Positions 29,547 to 38,628 of a stretch of DNA of 64,000 nucleotides are shown here, one piece after another (the stretch's first letter is position 1; every line of letters begins with the position of its first letter). A model generated the notes under the pieces. That model was not told the origin of the DNA, searched no databases, and worked only from the letters and a program-made list of their open reading frames with translations. The position numbers were made by a program, and so were the translations under genes. This DNA comes from JAVBLP01 sp052034625. Its GTDB lineage: Bacteria > Elusimicrobiota > Endomicrobiia > Endomicrobiales > Endomicrobiaceae. Location: assembly GCA_052034625.1 (NCBI GenBank), contig JBPOII010000001.1, forward strand, positions 1 to 64,000, given 5' to 3'.

Positions 29547-31145
29547 TTATTTATATCTATACAATAAATAAGGTTTCTGTATGCCTTCCGTGAGCTCAAA
29601 AGATTTTTTGTTGAGAGCTTTACTGTATGGCATTATAGCGAGACCCTCTTGCAGTATTTTTACAGCATTATCCTTAAAACCTTCATATTCATATAAAGAT
29701 GCAAGCATAAAATATGCACCCTCATTATAGATGTCAGCTTTTATGGCTTCAAGATAATAATGCTCCGCTTTTGTCATATTGCCGTTTGCGGCATAAATAT
29801 CTCCAGTCTGTGTAAGTATTCTGGTGTTATCCGTGCCTTTTGCATATTCCAAAGCTGTCAGCATATACTTTTGTGCATTTTCGAAATCATTATTATCCGA
29901 ATAATATCTTGCAATGCCGGCATTTACTCTTGCAGATTTAGGATTTTCGTTAAGTGCATGCATCCAAAAAATTCTTCTATTTTTATAATTTTGAGATTGA
30001 TTGTATGTAAGCAATGAAAACAGCAGTATTATTAAAGCCGCTATCGCAAATGTTTTCCCGGAGTTCTTGTTGATAGTAAAACTATTAATAATTTCGTTTA
30101 TTATGATAAATATCCCGACAGCAGGAAGATAAAGGCGGTGAACATAATAATTATTATTTGGCATTATATATGTGGGAATAAGGAATATAATAAACCATAA
30201 AAAACCGAAAATGACTTTACGGGTATTTATCTTTTTCCTAAATTGTACGCACAGAGTAATAATTGCTGCTGAAGATATCAATCCTCCGGCAACTTTTATA
30301 TCTTCAGGGTTAAATTGCGGGTATAGGACAATCTTTTCAAACATAAAGACCACACCGGTATACCAAAATGTAATTTTAATCAATGGGAATATATTTGAAA
30401 AAATATCTGTAAATTCAATAATATTAAAATTGCCTGAGAGCGTGATATGTCTTAAAACAGTATAAAAAGCGAGCGGGGCGGCTGTCAAAAGAAGAAGCTT
30501 GATAATGTTTTTGCCAATGATATTTTTTTCATATATAAATAAATATAAAATAAAAATGAGCGGAATAAATATTGCGGTTTCTTTAGTAAAAAGGGCAAGA
30601 AGGAAGAGAAATGAATATAAAAACGAGTAAATTCTATGGTTTGATTTTAAGCTTTTTATAAAAAATATAAATGAAAATATTATAAAAATAGTAAGAAGAA
30701 TATCATTTCTTCCCGGTATCCATGCTACTGCCGCAGCAAATGCCGGATGAACTGCATAAATTAGCGATAAAATCAATGAATTGTTCTTTTGAAAGCCTAA
30801 AACTCTGAATAGAAGAAATACGGCAAAAACAGCCGTAATATGCAGTAAAATATTGTTAAAATGATAAAAACCCGGGAAGTCACCGCATATAATATTGTCA
30901 ATATAAAATGATAAATTAATAATAGGCCTATAAAATTTATTTGCTGCGGCTTCAAATACAGGCTGAAAAAGTATGTTTTTTAAACTGTCCGGCTGTTCTT
31001 TATAAATTATAAGGCTGTCATCGTCAAGGTATATGAAGTCAAATTTTGTGGTATTGTAATAAATGCAAAAAGATAAAAAGAAGATGGCAAAAAAAGAAAA
31101 TATCTCAAATTTATATTGATTTATAAAAGCACTCATCTTTTTCAT
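29547..31145 (-). CDS. Multi-pass membrane protein, GT-C glycosyltransferase-like, with TPR tail (paralogue)
   Basis: At 532 residues it matches its downstream neighbour along the whole length: FDFIYLDDDS after the first membrane segment, AVHPAFAAAVAW then IPGRNDILL in a loop, many hydrophobic helices and C-terminal TPRs (about 400-510). The pair arose by local duplication. The start is fixed by a strong promoter whose -10 box ends six bases before the ATG, with no ribosome binding site, so translation is probably leaderless. The likely role is envelope glycosylation; the partner and sugar are unknown. Confidence 0.75.
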   Translation of the reverse strand: MKKMSAFINQYKFEIFSFFAIFFLSFCIYYNTTKFDFIYLDDDSLIIYKEQPDSLKNILFQPVFEAAANKFYRPIINLSFYIDNIICGDFPGFYHFNNILLHITAVFAVFLLFRVLGFQKNNSLILSLIYAVHPAFAAAVAWIPGRNDILLTIFIIFSFIFFIKSLKSNHRIYSFLYSFLFLLALFTKETAIFIPLIFILYLFIYEKNIIGKNIIKLLLLTAAPLAFYTVLRHITLSGNFNIIEFTDIFSNIFPLIKITFWYTGVVFMFEKIVLYPQFNPEDIKVAGGLISSAAIITLCVQFRKKINTRKVIFGFLWFIIFLIPTYIMPNNNYYVHRLYLPAVGIFIIINEIINSFTINKNSGKTFAIAALIILLFSLLTYNQSQNYKNRRIFWMHALNENPKSARVNAGIARYYSDNNDFENAQKYMLTALEYAKGTDNTRILTQTGDIYAANGNMTKAEHYYLEAIKADIYNEGAYFMLASLYEYEGFKDNAVKILQEGLAIMPYSKALNKKSFELTEGIQKPYLLYRYK

Positions 31146-31151
31146 AAGAAG

Positions 31152-31180
31152 ATTATATAAAATTGTGTTTTTACCGCCAA
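31152..31180 (-). promoter_or_regulatory. Leaderless-type promoter for the minus-strand TPR membrane protein
   Basis: On the minus strand TTGGCG (31180-31175), a 17-base spacer and TATAAT (31157-31152) are followed by only six bases before the ATG at 31145. Transcription would start at or next to the A of ATG. Confidence 0.75.
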
Positions 31181-31188
31181 AGATTATT

Positions 31189-31216
31189 TTGAAACATTAA
31201 TAAAAAATGATAGAAT
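31189..31216 (+). promoter_or_regulatory. Leaderless-type promoter for the NUDIX-aspS operon
   Basis: TTGAAA (31189-31194), a 16-base spacer and TAGAAT (31211-31216) are followed by six bases and the ATG at 31223. No Shine-Dalgarno is present. The -35 boxes of this and the opposite promoter lie back to back. Confidence 0.7.
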
Positions 31217-31222
31217 ATCCCA

Positions 31223-31750
31223 ATGAAAGAAACATTAATAAAAAAGAACAGGATTTATAAAGGTAAAGCGATAGATTTCTATTGTGATGAAGTTGAACTT
31301 CCAAACGGACATCCCGGAAAGAGGGAATATATCGGACATCCCGGAGCGGCAGCTGTACTGCCGTTTTTGAATAAGAACGATATAATTCTTGTAAAACAAT
31401 ATAGATATCCGATAGATAAGATAACGCTGGAGTTGCCGGCAGGCAAAATGGATGCAGGCGAGACCCCGGAATCATGTATATTAAGAGAGCTTGAGGAAGA
31501 GACCGGTTTTAAAGCTAAAAAGATAGAAAAGATGATATCTTTTTATCCTTCGACAGCTTTTTCAAATGAGGTATTACATATATTTGCGGCTTTCGGTCTT
31601 GAAAGAGGAAATACAAATCCTGATGAGGACGAGTTTATTGCATGGGAAGCGGTAAATTTCATTGAAGCGGTAGAAATGGTTAAAAGAGGCGATATAATGG
31701 ATTCAAAAACCGTTATCGCATTACTATATTTTGACAATATATTAAAATAA
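31223..31750 (+). CDS. nudF: NUDIX hydrolase, ADP-ribose pyrophosphatase type
   Basis: Hydrolyses nucleoside diphosphate linked to another moiety, most likely ADP-ribose. The 175-residue protein has a full NUDIX box (G, five residues, E, seven residues, REXXEEXG) starting GKMDAGETPES and running through LRELEEETG, about residues 75-97. ELPAGK ahead of it is the pattern of ADP-ribose pyrophosphatases. It is the first gene of the plus-strand run and starts directly behind its promoter. The exact substrate is inferred from family resemblance. Confidence 0.88.
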   Translation: MKETLIKKNRIYKGKAIDFYCDEVELPNGHPGKREYIGHPGAAAVLPFLNKNDIILVKQYRYPIDKITLELPAGKMDAGETPESCILRELEEETGFKAKKIEKMISFYPSTAFSNEVLHIFAAFGLERGNTNPDEDEFIAWEAVNFIEAVEMVKRGDIMDSKTVIALLYFDNILK

Positions 31751-31764
31751 GAAGAGGATTTTTT

Positions 31765-33531
31765 ATGAAGAGAAGTTGTTATTGCGGCGATGTAAGAGCG
31801 GACAGTATTGGAAAAGAGTTGACAGTTTGCGGCTGGGTTCATTCAAGAAGAGACCACGGTGGAGTGATTTTTATAGATCTGAGGGATAGGGAAGGGATAT
31901 TGCAGATAGTTTTTGAGCCTGAAAACAAAGATATCTTTCAGTTTGCGGAAAAACTCCGCAGCGAATATGTAATATCAGTTAAAGGAACAATAAGAAATAG
32001 ACCCGAAGGGACAGTAAATCCGAATATGCCTACAGGACAGGTAGAACTCGTAGTTTCAAAACTTGAAGTTCTTAATCCGGCTCCTGGACTTCCTTTTGAA
32101 ATTTCAGATTATGTCGATACTTCTGAAGAACTCCGTCTTAAATACCGTTATTTGGATCTTCGCAGACCTAATTTCCAGAAAAATTTTATAATGAGACATA
32201 AAATATCGCAGGAAATAAGGAATTTCTTAAATGAAGAAGGCTTTCTTGAAATAGAAACTCCGTTCTTGGGAAAATCTACTCCTGAAGGAGCAAGAGACTT
32301 TTTGGTTCCTGCAAGGCTTCACCACGGAAGCTTTTATGCTTTACCTCAGTCCCCGCAGATATTCAAACAGATCCTTATGGTCGCCGGTTTTGATAAATAT
32401 TATCAGATAGCAAGATGTTTCAGAGACGAAGATTTAAGAGCAGACAGACAGCTTGAGTTTACTCAAGTCGATCTTGAAATGTCTTTTATAGAAGAAGACG
32501 ATATTATGGGTATTATAGAAAGAATGCTTGCAAAAGTGTTCAAAAGCTCACTTAATATCGATATTAAAACTCCTTTTGCAAGAATGTCTTATGATGAAGC
32601 GATGTTAAAGTACGGTTCGGATAAGCCTGATACAAGATTTGATATGCTTATACAGGATTTTTGTGAAGAGTTAAAAAATTCAGGTTTCAGCGTTTTTTCA
32701 AATGTATTGGCAAAAGGCGGAATAGTGAGAGGTCTTTGTATTCCAAAAGGAGCAAGTCTCTCGCGTAGTGAGATAGACGGTCTTACAAAATTCGTATCTG
32801 AATATGGAGCAAAAGGCCTTGCTTGGATGAAAATTACAGATACCGGAGCTGAATCCAATATTGTTAAATATTTTAAAGATGAGGAAATAAAAGCGATAAT
32901 TGAAAAATTAGGTGCAAAATCCGGAGATCTTGTTGTTTTCCTTGCCGATGATGAAAAAATAGTTGCTCAAGGGCTTGGTGCTTTAAGACTTAAAATGGGC
33001 AAAGAATTCGGACTCATCGATAAAAATAAATTCAACTTTCTGTGGGTAGTTGATTTCCCAATGTTTGAGTGGGACAATGATGAACATAGATGGCAGGCTT
33101 TGCATCATCCTTTCACTTCACCTAAAGACGGCGAGGCACTTTCATCTGATAATGCCGGCAATGCTAAAGCAAAAGCTTATGATGTAGTCCTTAATGGAGT
33201 AGAACTTGGCGGCGGATCGATCAGAATACATAAAAATGATGTTCAGAAAAAAGTTTTTGAACTTTTAAATATTTCTCAAGAGTCTGCAAAAGATAAGTTT
33301 GGTTTCCTTTTAGACGCATTGTCATACGGAGCTCCTCCACATGGCGGTATCGCTCTCGGGTTTGACAGGCTTTGTGCTTTAATAGCAGGAGAAGAATCCA
33401 TAAGGGAAGTTATAGCTTTTCCTAAAACTCAAAGAGCAGCGGATCCTATGACTAATGCTCCTTCTGAAGTCAGCGAGAAACAGTTAAAAGAGCTTGGAGT
33501 AAAAGTAGTAGTGAAGCAAGCTAAAAATTAA
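31765..33531 (+). CDS. aspS: Aspartyl-tRNA synthetase
   Basis: Charges tRNA-Asp with aspartate. At 588 residues it is the bacterial class IIb type: an N-terminal OB anticodon-binding domain (about 1-105), the catalytic core interrupted by the bacterial GAD insertion (about 290-410), motif 2 FRDEDLRADRQ and motif 3 ALGFDRL near 530. An AGAGGA site precedes the ATG, 14 bases after the NUDIX stop. Whether it also charges tRNA-Asn depends on whether the genome has asparaginyl-tRNA synthetase, which this window does not show. Confidence 0.97.
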   Translation: MKRSCYCGDVRADSIGKELTVCGWVHSRRDHGGVIFIDLRDREGILQIVFEPENKDIFQFAEKLRSEYVISVKGTIRNRPEGTVNPNMPTGQVELVVSKLEVLNPAPGLPFEISDYVDTSEELRLKYRYLDLRRPNFQKNFIMRHKISQEIRNFLNEEGFLEIETPFLGKSTPEGARDFLVPARLHHGSFYALPQSPQIFKQILMVAGFDKYYQIARCFRDEDLRADRQLEFTQVDLEMSFIEEDDIMGIIERMLAKVFKSSLNIDIKTPFARMSYDEAMLKYGSDKPDTRFDMLIQDFCEELKNSGFSVFSNVLAKGGIVRGLCIPKGASLSRSEIDGLTKFVSEYGAKGLAWMKITDTGAESNIVKYFKDEEIKAIIEKLGAKSGDLVVFLADDEKIVAQGLGALRLKMGKEFGLIDKNKFNFLWVVDFPMFEWDNDEHRWQALHHPFTSPKDGEALSSDNAGNAKAKAYDVVLNGVELGGGSIRIHKNDVQKKVFELLNISQESAKDKFGFLLDALSYGAPPHGGIALGFDRLCALIAGEESIREVIAFPKTQRAADPMTNAPSEVSEKQLKELGVKVVVKQAKN

Positions 33532-33573
33532 AGCTCTTTTATCTTTTGTGTTTTAATGAAAATATGAGGTAAA

Positions 33574-34506
33574 ATGGCAACAAAGAAAATATTTTTGAAT
33601 AATTCACAAGAGGCTCTGCTTCTTTTAGGCAGGCAGGATGAAAACATAAGAAATATTGAAAATATGTACGGCGTACAGATTTTCGCAAGACAGGATCCTG
33701 TCAGCGGCGTCTTTACTCTTTCCGTGCGCGGTACAGGTCCGAATGTTGATAAAGCCATAAAGGATATTGAACTTTTAAGGGATAATATCCGCGGTACGAA
33801 TAATCTAATTCCCGCATATGAAAATAAAGATGATAGCTCACCGGGCGATTATCTGTATACCTCTTTTAGCGGAAGAATGATAACTCCGCGTTCAAACAAT
33901 CAAAAAAAATATATTGAAGAGATTTTTAATAAAGATATAGTTTTTGCTATAGGCCCGGCAGGAACAGGAAAAACATTTCTTGCCGTTGCATGTGCTTTAA
34001 AAATGCTTAGACAAGGTACTATATCAAAGATAGTTATTACGCGTCCTGTCGTTGAGGCAGGGGAAAAACTAGGATTTCTTCCGGGCGATCTGTATGAAAA
34101 GATCAATCCGTATCTAAGACCGCTTTATGATGCATTCTATTATATGCTGGGTGCTGAACGGTTTAAAGCTCTTATGGACGATGAAACAATTGAAATAGTA
34201 CCTCTTGCTTATATGAGAGGGAGAACTATAGAGAAAGCTTTTATAATTCTTGATGAAGCGCAGAATACTACCACAGAACAGATGAAAATGTTCCTTACAA
34301 GAATGGGTATTGGAAGCAAAATAGTAATTTCTGGCGATAGAACGCAGATAGATATAGCTTTGCCTAAAAAATCCGGACTTATATCAGCGGAAAAAATATT
34401 AAAAGGAATTGAAGATATCTCTTTTATCTATTTTGAGAAGAAAGATATATTGAGACATAAGCTTGTAAAAGAAATAGTCAAAGCTTATGAAGGAAATAAT
34501 GAATAA
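33574..34506 (+). CDS. phoH: PhoH family ATPase (PhoH/PhoL type)
   Basis: Cytosolic P-loop ATPase linked to RNA metabolism. The 310 residues contain an N-terminal KH-like segment (about 25-75), Walker A GPAGTGKT (127-134), Walker B FIILDEAQN, and the family motif ITRPVVEAGEKLG. A weak TGAGG precedes the ATG. It sits ahead of the membrane HD phosphodiesterase and ybeY, a gene order conserved in many bacteria. Confidence 0.95.
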   Translation: MATKKIFLNNSQEALLLLGRQDENIRNIENMYGVQIFARQDPVSGVFTLSVRGTGPNVDKAIKDIELLRDNIRGTNNLIPAYENKDDSSPGDYLYTSFSGRMITPRSNNQKKYIEEIFNKDIVFAIGPAGTGKTFLAVACALKMLRQGTISKIVITRPVVEAGEKLGFLPGDLYEKINPYLRPLYDAFYYMLGAERFKALMDDETIEIVPLAYMRGRTIEKAFIILDEAQNTTTEQMKMFLTRMGIGSKIVISGDRTQIDIALPKKSGLISAEKILKGIEDISFIYFEKKDILRHKLVKEIVKAYEGNNE

Positions 34507-34516
34507 TGGAGATGAA

Positions 34517-35983
34517 ATGAGTTCTGTTGAAAAAATAAAATATATTATCAGGGGCTGGCTCCTGTCTTTTGCAAAAAAGCTTGGTGCCCAAAAGCAAAAG
34601 GGTCCGGTAATAAGAAATACAAAAAATATCTTTTTAAGAGAGATAAAAGTTCCGGTTTTTGTTTCAGTAAGTATAACAGTTCTTGTGGTATATTTTATGT
34701 TAGCTATGGGTATGGGTTTAAATTATAAAACACTGTTTTCTGTAGCGATATTTACTATTGCAGTTGTAACATTTTTTGTTTTTCAGACCTATAGGACAGA
34801 AAAAGAGATCTTAACAGATAATGATGCTGTAGTTTTAATGTGTTTGCTTTTTATAATAGGGGTACTTGTTCTCCAAATATCTGAGGAATATTTCTCACCT
34901 TTTATATTTCCTATATCGGCTTTTGTAATTATGTCTGCAATGCTTTTATCTCCAAAGATGGGAATACTATATGCCTTTATGCTAAGTCTTTTTGCCGGAC
35001 TTCTTAACGGTATGCGTTTTGATATTTTTCTTTTTATGATTTGCGGCGGGCTTGTTGTAATGATAGATGTTTCTAAAATAAGAAGAAGGTCCGATTTTAT
35101 AATGACAGGCATTAAAGTAATAGTAGTAAATATGGCTATAGTTACGATGTTTTATTTATTAGAGCAGTATAATCTCGCAGAATACCAGCATAATATACTG
35201 TATGCGATACTTAACGGAGCTTTTGGTATAATACTTATACTTGTTTTTATGCCGATATTTGAAAAAGTTTTTTCAAGAATTACCAATATTAAACTTATTG
35301 AATTATCGGACTTTAATAATCCTTTGCTTAAAAAACTTATGCTTGAAGCTCCCGGAACTTATCATCATTCCTTGATGACGGCAACGATATCTGAACAGGC
35401 GGCAGACGCTATTGGCACAAATTCCCTTCTTGCAAGAGTATGTGCATATTATCATGATATCGGAAAACTTAAAAATCCGGAATATTTTATTGAAAATCAG
35501 GGTGCAATCCCAAACCCTCATGATCCTCTTACGCCGACAATGTCGAGCCTTATTCTTATTTCCCATGTTAAGGACGGCGTATCTCTTGCTAAACAATATA
35601 ATCTTGATAATGAGATCATAAATAATATAGAGCAGCACCATGGCACAGCAAAGATACATTTTTTTTATCATAAGGCTCTTGAGATGAATCGTGATACCAG
35701 TGAGGAAAATTTTCGTTATGCCGGTCCTAAACCTAAAACAAAAGTCGCAGCTATTATAATGATTGCAGATTCTGCCGAGGCGGCCTGTCGTACTATTGAT
35801 GAACCGACATCTGTGAGGATACAGGAAACAGTAGAAAAAATTATCAATAATAAATTTACTGATGGTCAGTTTTCCGATTGTCCTATAACGCTAAAAGACC
35901 TTCAGCTTATACGTGACAGTATTACCGCTTCCTTAATAGGTATATATCATGCCAGGATAGAATATAAATACGATGAAAACTAA
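34517..35983 (+). CDS. Membrane HD-domain phosphodiesterase (7TM-HD, YqfF/PgpH-like), short form
   Basis: Members with a known function hydrolyse cyclic di-AMP. The protein has about seven membrane helices (residues about 45-250) and a cytosolic HD domain with H283-H284, H313-D314 and HDIGK. The ATG at 34517 is preferred over one at 34487 because GGAGATGAA lies directly before it. At 488 residues it lacks the large extracellular 7TMR-HDED sensor domain that makes the usual protein about 700-850 residues; the N-terminus goes almost straight into the helices. Eleven bases overlap ybeY. Confidence 0.88.
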   Translation: MSSVEKIKYIIRGWLLSFAKKLGAQKQKGPVIRNTKNIFLREIKVPVFVSVSITVLVVYFMLAMGMGLNYKTLFSVAIFTIAVVTFFVFQTYRTEKEILTDNDAVVLMCLLFIIGVLVLQISEEYFSPFIFPISAFVIMSAMLLSPKMGILYAFMLSLFAGLLNGMRFDIFLFMICGGLVVMIDVSKIRRRSDFIMTGIKVIVVNMAIVTMFYLLEQYNLAEYQHNILYAILNGAFGIILILVFMPIFEKVFSRITNIKLIELSDFNNPLLKKLMLEAPGTYHHSLMTATISEQAADAIGTNSLLARVCAYYHDIGKLKNPEYFIENQGAIPNPHDPLTPTMSSLILISHVKDGVSLAKQYNLDNEIINNIEQHHGTAKIHFFYHKALEMNRDTSEENFRYAGPKPKTKVAAIIMIADSAEAACRTIDEPTSVRIQETVEKIINNKFTDGQFSDCPITLKDLQLIRDSITASLIGIYHARIEYKYDEN

Positions 35984-36389
35984 ATCTTATGTAGAGTTTA
36001 CCGGTTTTTCCAAAAAAGATATTACAGTTTTAAAGCAAGCTGCCTTGGCTGTGCTTAAGTCTGAAAAAATAAAGAAATATCAGATAAATTTTATAATGGT
36101 AAGCGATCAGGAAATAAAAAAACTTAATACAAAGTTTAGAAAAGTGCGGCGTATAACCGATGTCATATCTTTTCTTGTAGTGCCTGAAATGTTTATAGGT
36201 GATATTTATATTGCAAAAGGGCGTTCACAAAAACAGGCAAAAAAATATGCCAATACATGGCAGCAAGAGCTTGTGTATCTTGTCATACACGGTGTTTTAC
36301 ATCTGTGCGGTTATACTGACTATGATCCGGAAAATAAAACAAAAATGTTTGAAAAACAGGATAAAATATTTAAATGTTTAACTTCATAG
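35973..36389 (+). CDS. ybeY: Endoribonuclease YbeY homologue with altered zinc motif
   Basis: YbeY takes part in 16S rRNA 3' maturation and ribosome quality control, using a zinc held by HGxLHLxGxDH. Here the motif reads HGVLHLCGYTD: His106 and His110 are kept, but the DH pair is Thr115-Asp116, so the third zinc ligand is Asp instead of His. The 138 residues are slightly short. VRRITDVISFL near residue 55 is the usual core motif. Its start overlaps the phosphodiesterase and its end overlaps the next gene, indicating tight translational coupling. Confidence 0.9.
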   Translation: MKTKSYVEFTGFSKKDITVLKQAALAVLKSEKIKKYQINFIMVSDQEIKKLNTKFRKVRRITDVISFLVVPEMFIGDIYIAKGRSQKQAKKYANTWQQELVYLVIHGVLHLCGYTDYDPENKTKMFEKQDKIFKCLTS

Positions 36390-37375
36390 GTTTAATTTTA
36401 TTAATAATCCTTATTTCTATATCTGCATGGATATCCGCAGCGGAAATAGGTATAACGAGTCTGACTAAATATAGGGTGAAAAAACTTATTGCCCAGACTC
36501 CTGAGCTTGCTGATTCTCTTTTATCATGGCTTCAATCTCCTTATTATCTGCTGACATTAATTCTTACTATCAATGTCATTGCAGATATGCTTGTCAGCTT
36601 TGTCTCTACTTCGGTAATGACAGGTGTTTTTTATATGGTAAACAGACATGTAATAGAAATTGTTGCATGGTTTTTAACATCGTTTACTCTTTTGATATTT
36701 GGCGAAATAGTACCGAAATTTTATGCCAGAGCTAATTCTGAGAAGATCACGGTAATGTCTATGTCAGTTCTTCAAAAGATTGAAAAAATATCTAAACCTT
36801 TTTTATACCCTATAATAAAGTTTACCGAGTTCTTCACTCCTAAAACTTCTGAAATTCCCTCTTATGAATTGAGTGAAGAAGAAGTGCAAAGTATCCTTTC
36901 TGAAGGAGATCATACCGGGGCTATAGATAAAGAAACAAGCAGTATGCTTGAAAGGACTTTACGTTTTGGCGATCTGTCTGTCAGTAAAATAATGACACCG
37001 TTTAATGATATTGATTCCGTTGACTTGTCGCTTGACGAAGAGGATTTTCTTGATATGGCTGTAGAAACTTCAAGAAGCCGTATCCCTGTTTATATAAAAA
37101 CCAAAGAGAATATAATAGGGTATATTCATATAAAAGATATTCTATGGGCATGGCAGGAAAATAAAGGACAATTTATAAGATCTCTTTTAAATCCTCCATA
37201 TTTTGTGGGTGAAGAGAAAAATATAAGTGATCTTCTCAAAGAGTTTCAAAGCGGAAAAACACATATTGCTTTTGTAAAAGATAAGAACGGCAATATTACC
37301 GGAATGGTCACTCTTGAAGATATCATTGAAGAAGTTGTAGGAGAAATTCTTGACGAACATGAGTTAGAACAATGA
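36374..37375 (+). CDS. CNNM/DUF21 and CBS domain membrane protein (hemolysin-C-like), short form
   Basis: Probable cation (Mg2+-related) transport or regulation protein of the inner membrane. An N-terminal DUF21 domain with about four hydrophobic segments (residues 1-150) is followed by two CBS domains (about 195-325) ending VTLEDIIEEVVGEILDE. At 333 residues it stops after the CBS pair and lacks the C-terminal CorC/HlyC domain found in its downstream neighbour. The overlap with ybeY is 16 bases. Confidence 0.88.
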   Translation: MFNFIGLILLIILISISAWISAAEIGITSLTKYRVKKLIAQTPELADSLLSWLQSPYYLLTLILTINVIADMLVSFVSTSVMTGVFYMVNRHVIEIVAWFLTSFTLLIFGEIVPKFYARANSEKITVMSMSVLQKIEKISKPFLYPIIKFTEFFTPKTSEIPSYELSEEEVQSILSEGDHTGAIDKETSSMLERTLRFGDLSVSKIMTPFNDIDSVDLSLDEEDFLDMAVETSRSRIPVYIKTKENIIGYIHIKDILWAWQENKGQFIRSLLNPPYFVGEEKNISDLLKEFQSGKTHIAFVKDKNGNITGMVTLEDIIEEVVGEILDEHELEQ

Positions 37376-38628
37376 TAACAATAATAATTATTAAAACCAT
37401 TTTGTTTGTGATTTTGATACTTTCTCTTGGTTTTTTTAATGGTGCAGAGACTGCAATTACAAGTTTGTCGAGTGCATATTTAAGAAAAATAAAAGAAAGT
37501 GAGCCAAACTATACAAATGCAATACAGTATTGGGAAAATAATACTGAAGAAATGATGACAGCACTTATAATAGGTATGAACCTTTCCGTTGTAGGTGTTG
37601 GTGTTGTTGCTTCTTCACTTGCTGTTGACATTACAGCATACTATGAGCTTGAAACCAGAGTGCTTATGTTTGCATTTCCTACAGCTTCGATAATTCTGTC
37701 GCTTATATTTGGAAATGTTTTTCCAAAGACCATTGCCCGTTATAATGCCGAAAAGATCGGTGTTGCCGTTCTCCCTTTCGTGATAAGGTTTGGAAAGATT
37801 TTTAAATATGTGATAAAGTTTTTGTCCGGCATATCTAACAGGATCATTGCACTTTTTGTGAAGAAAAAAGAGAGCCAGTCAGTACAGGCCGATGAAATAG
37901 ATTTTCTTCTCTCCAATGAAACTACTTCTCCTTTATCTGACGAAGAAAGAGAGCTTGTAAGTAATATCATGGACTTTTCGGAAACTAAAATTTCTCAGGT
38001 TATGGTACCTCGCTCTGAAATTTTTGCAGTTAATTTAGAAGATGATAAAGAGGAAATTATAAAGCAGATTATAGAAACGGAATATTCAAGAGTTCCTATC
38101 TATAAAGGCAATTTAAACAATATTTTAGGCATTATTTATACTAAAGACCTTGCCGTTGCTTGGAGAAGTTCAGACATAATAATAATTGAGGATCTTATTC
38201 GTCCGGCATATTATGTTCCGGAAAGTGCCAAAATAGATCAAATGCTTAAAGAGTTTAAGACCGGACACCGCCATATAGCGATAGTGGTTGATGAATTCGG
38301 TTCTACAGTAGGCATTGCTTCAATTGAAGACCTTCTTGAAGAAATTGTAGGAGAAGTGTGGGATGAATACGATATGCAGGAAAAAAATATTGTTCCATAT
38401 AGTGATAATTCTTATTTAATACAGGCACATGAATCTGTACTTAATCTCAACGATGCTCTTGAAATGAATATTCCGGAAGGAGATTATTCTACCGTTAATG
38501 GCTGGATACTTGAGCTTTTCGGGAAAATACCTGATACCGGAGACAAAATACTATGGGAAAACTATGAAATAGAAATACAAGATGCGGACAAAAAGAAAGT
38601 TAATAGAATAATTTTGAGAAAAAAATAA
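37372..38628 (+). CDS. CNNM/DUF21, CBS and CorC_HlyC domain membrane protein
   Basis: The 418-residue paralogue of the preceding protein has the full architecture: DUF21 membrane domain (1-160), CBS pair (about 200-325) with IASIEDLLEEIVGEVWDE, then a CorC_HlyC domain (about 335-415). It begins in an ATGA overlap with the upstream gene. Two adjacent CNNM proteins of unequal length may form a heteromer; that is inference. Confidence 0.9.
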   Translation: MITIIIIKTILFVILILSLGFFNGAETAITSLSSAYLRKIKESEPNYTNAIQYWENNTEEMMTALIIGMNLSVVGVGVVASSLAVDITAYYELETRVLMFAFPTASIILSLIFGNVFPKTIARYNAEKIGVAVLPFVIRFGKIFKYVIKFLSGISNRIIALFVKKKESQSVQADEIDFLLSNETTSPLSDEERELVSNIMDFSETKISQVMVPRSEIFAVNLEDDKEEIIKQIIETEYSRVPIYKGNLNNILGIIYTKDLAVAWRSSDIIIIEDLIRPAYYVPESAKIDQMLKEFKTGHRHIAIVVDEFGSTVGIASIEDLLEEIVGEVWDEYDMQEKNIVPYSDNSYLIQAHESVLNLNDALEMNIPEGDYSTVNGWILELFGKIPDTGDKILWENYEIEIQDADKKKVNRIILRKK

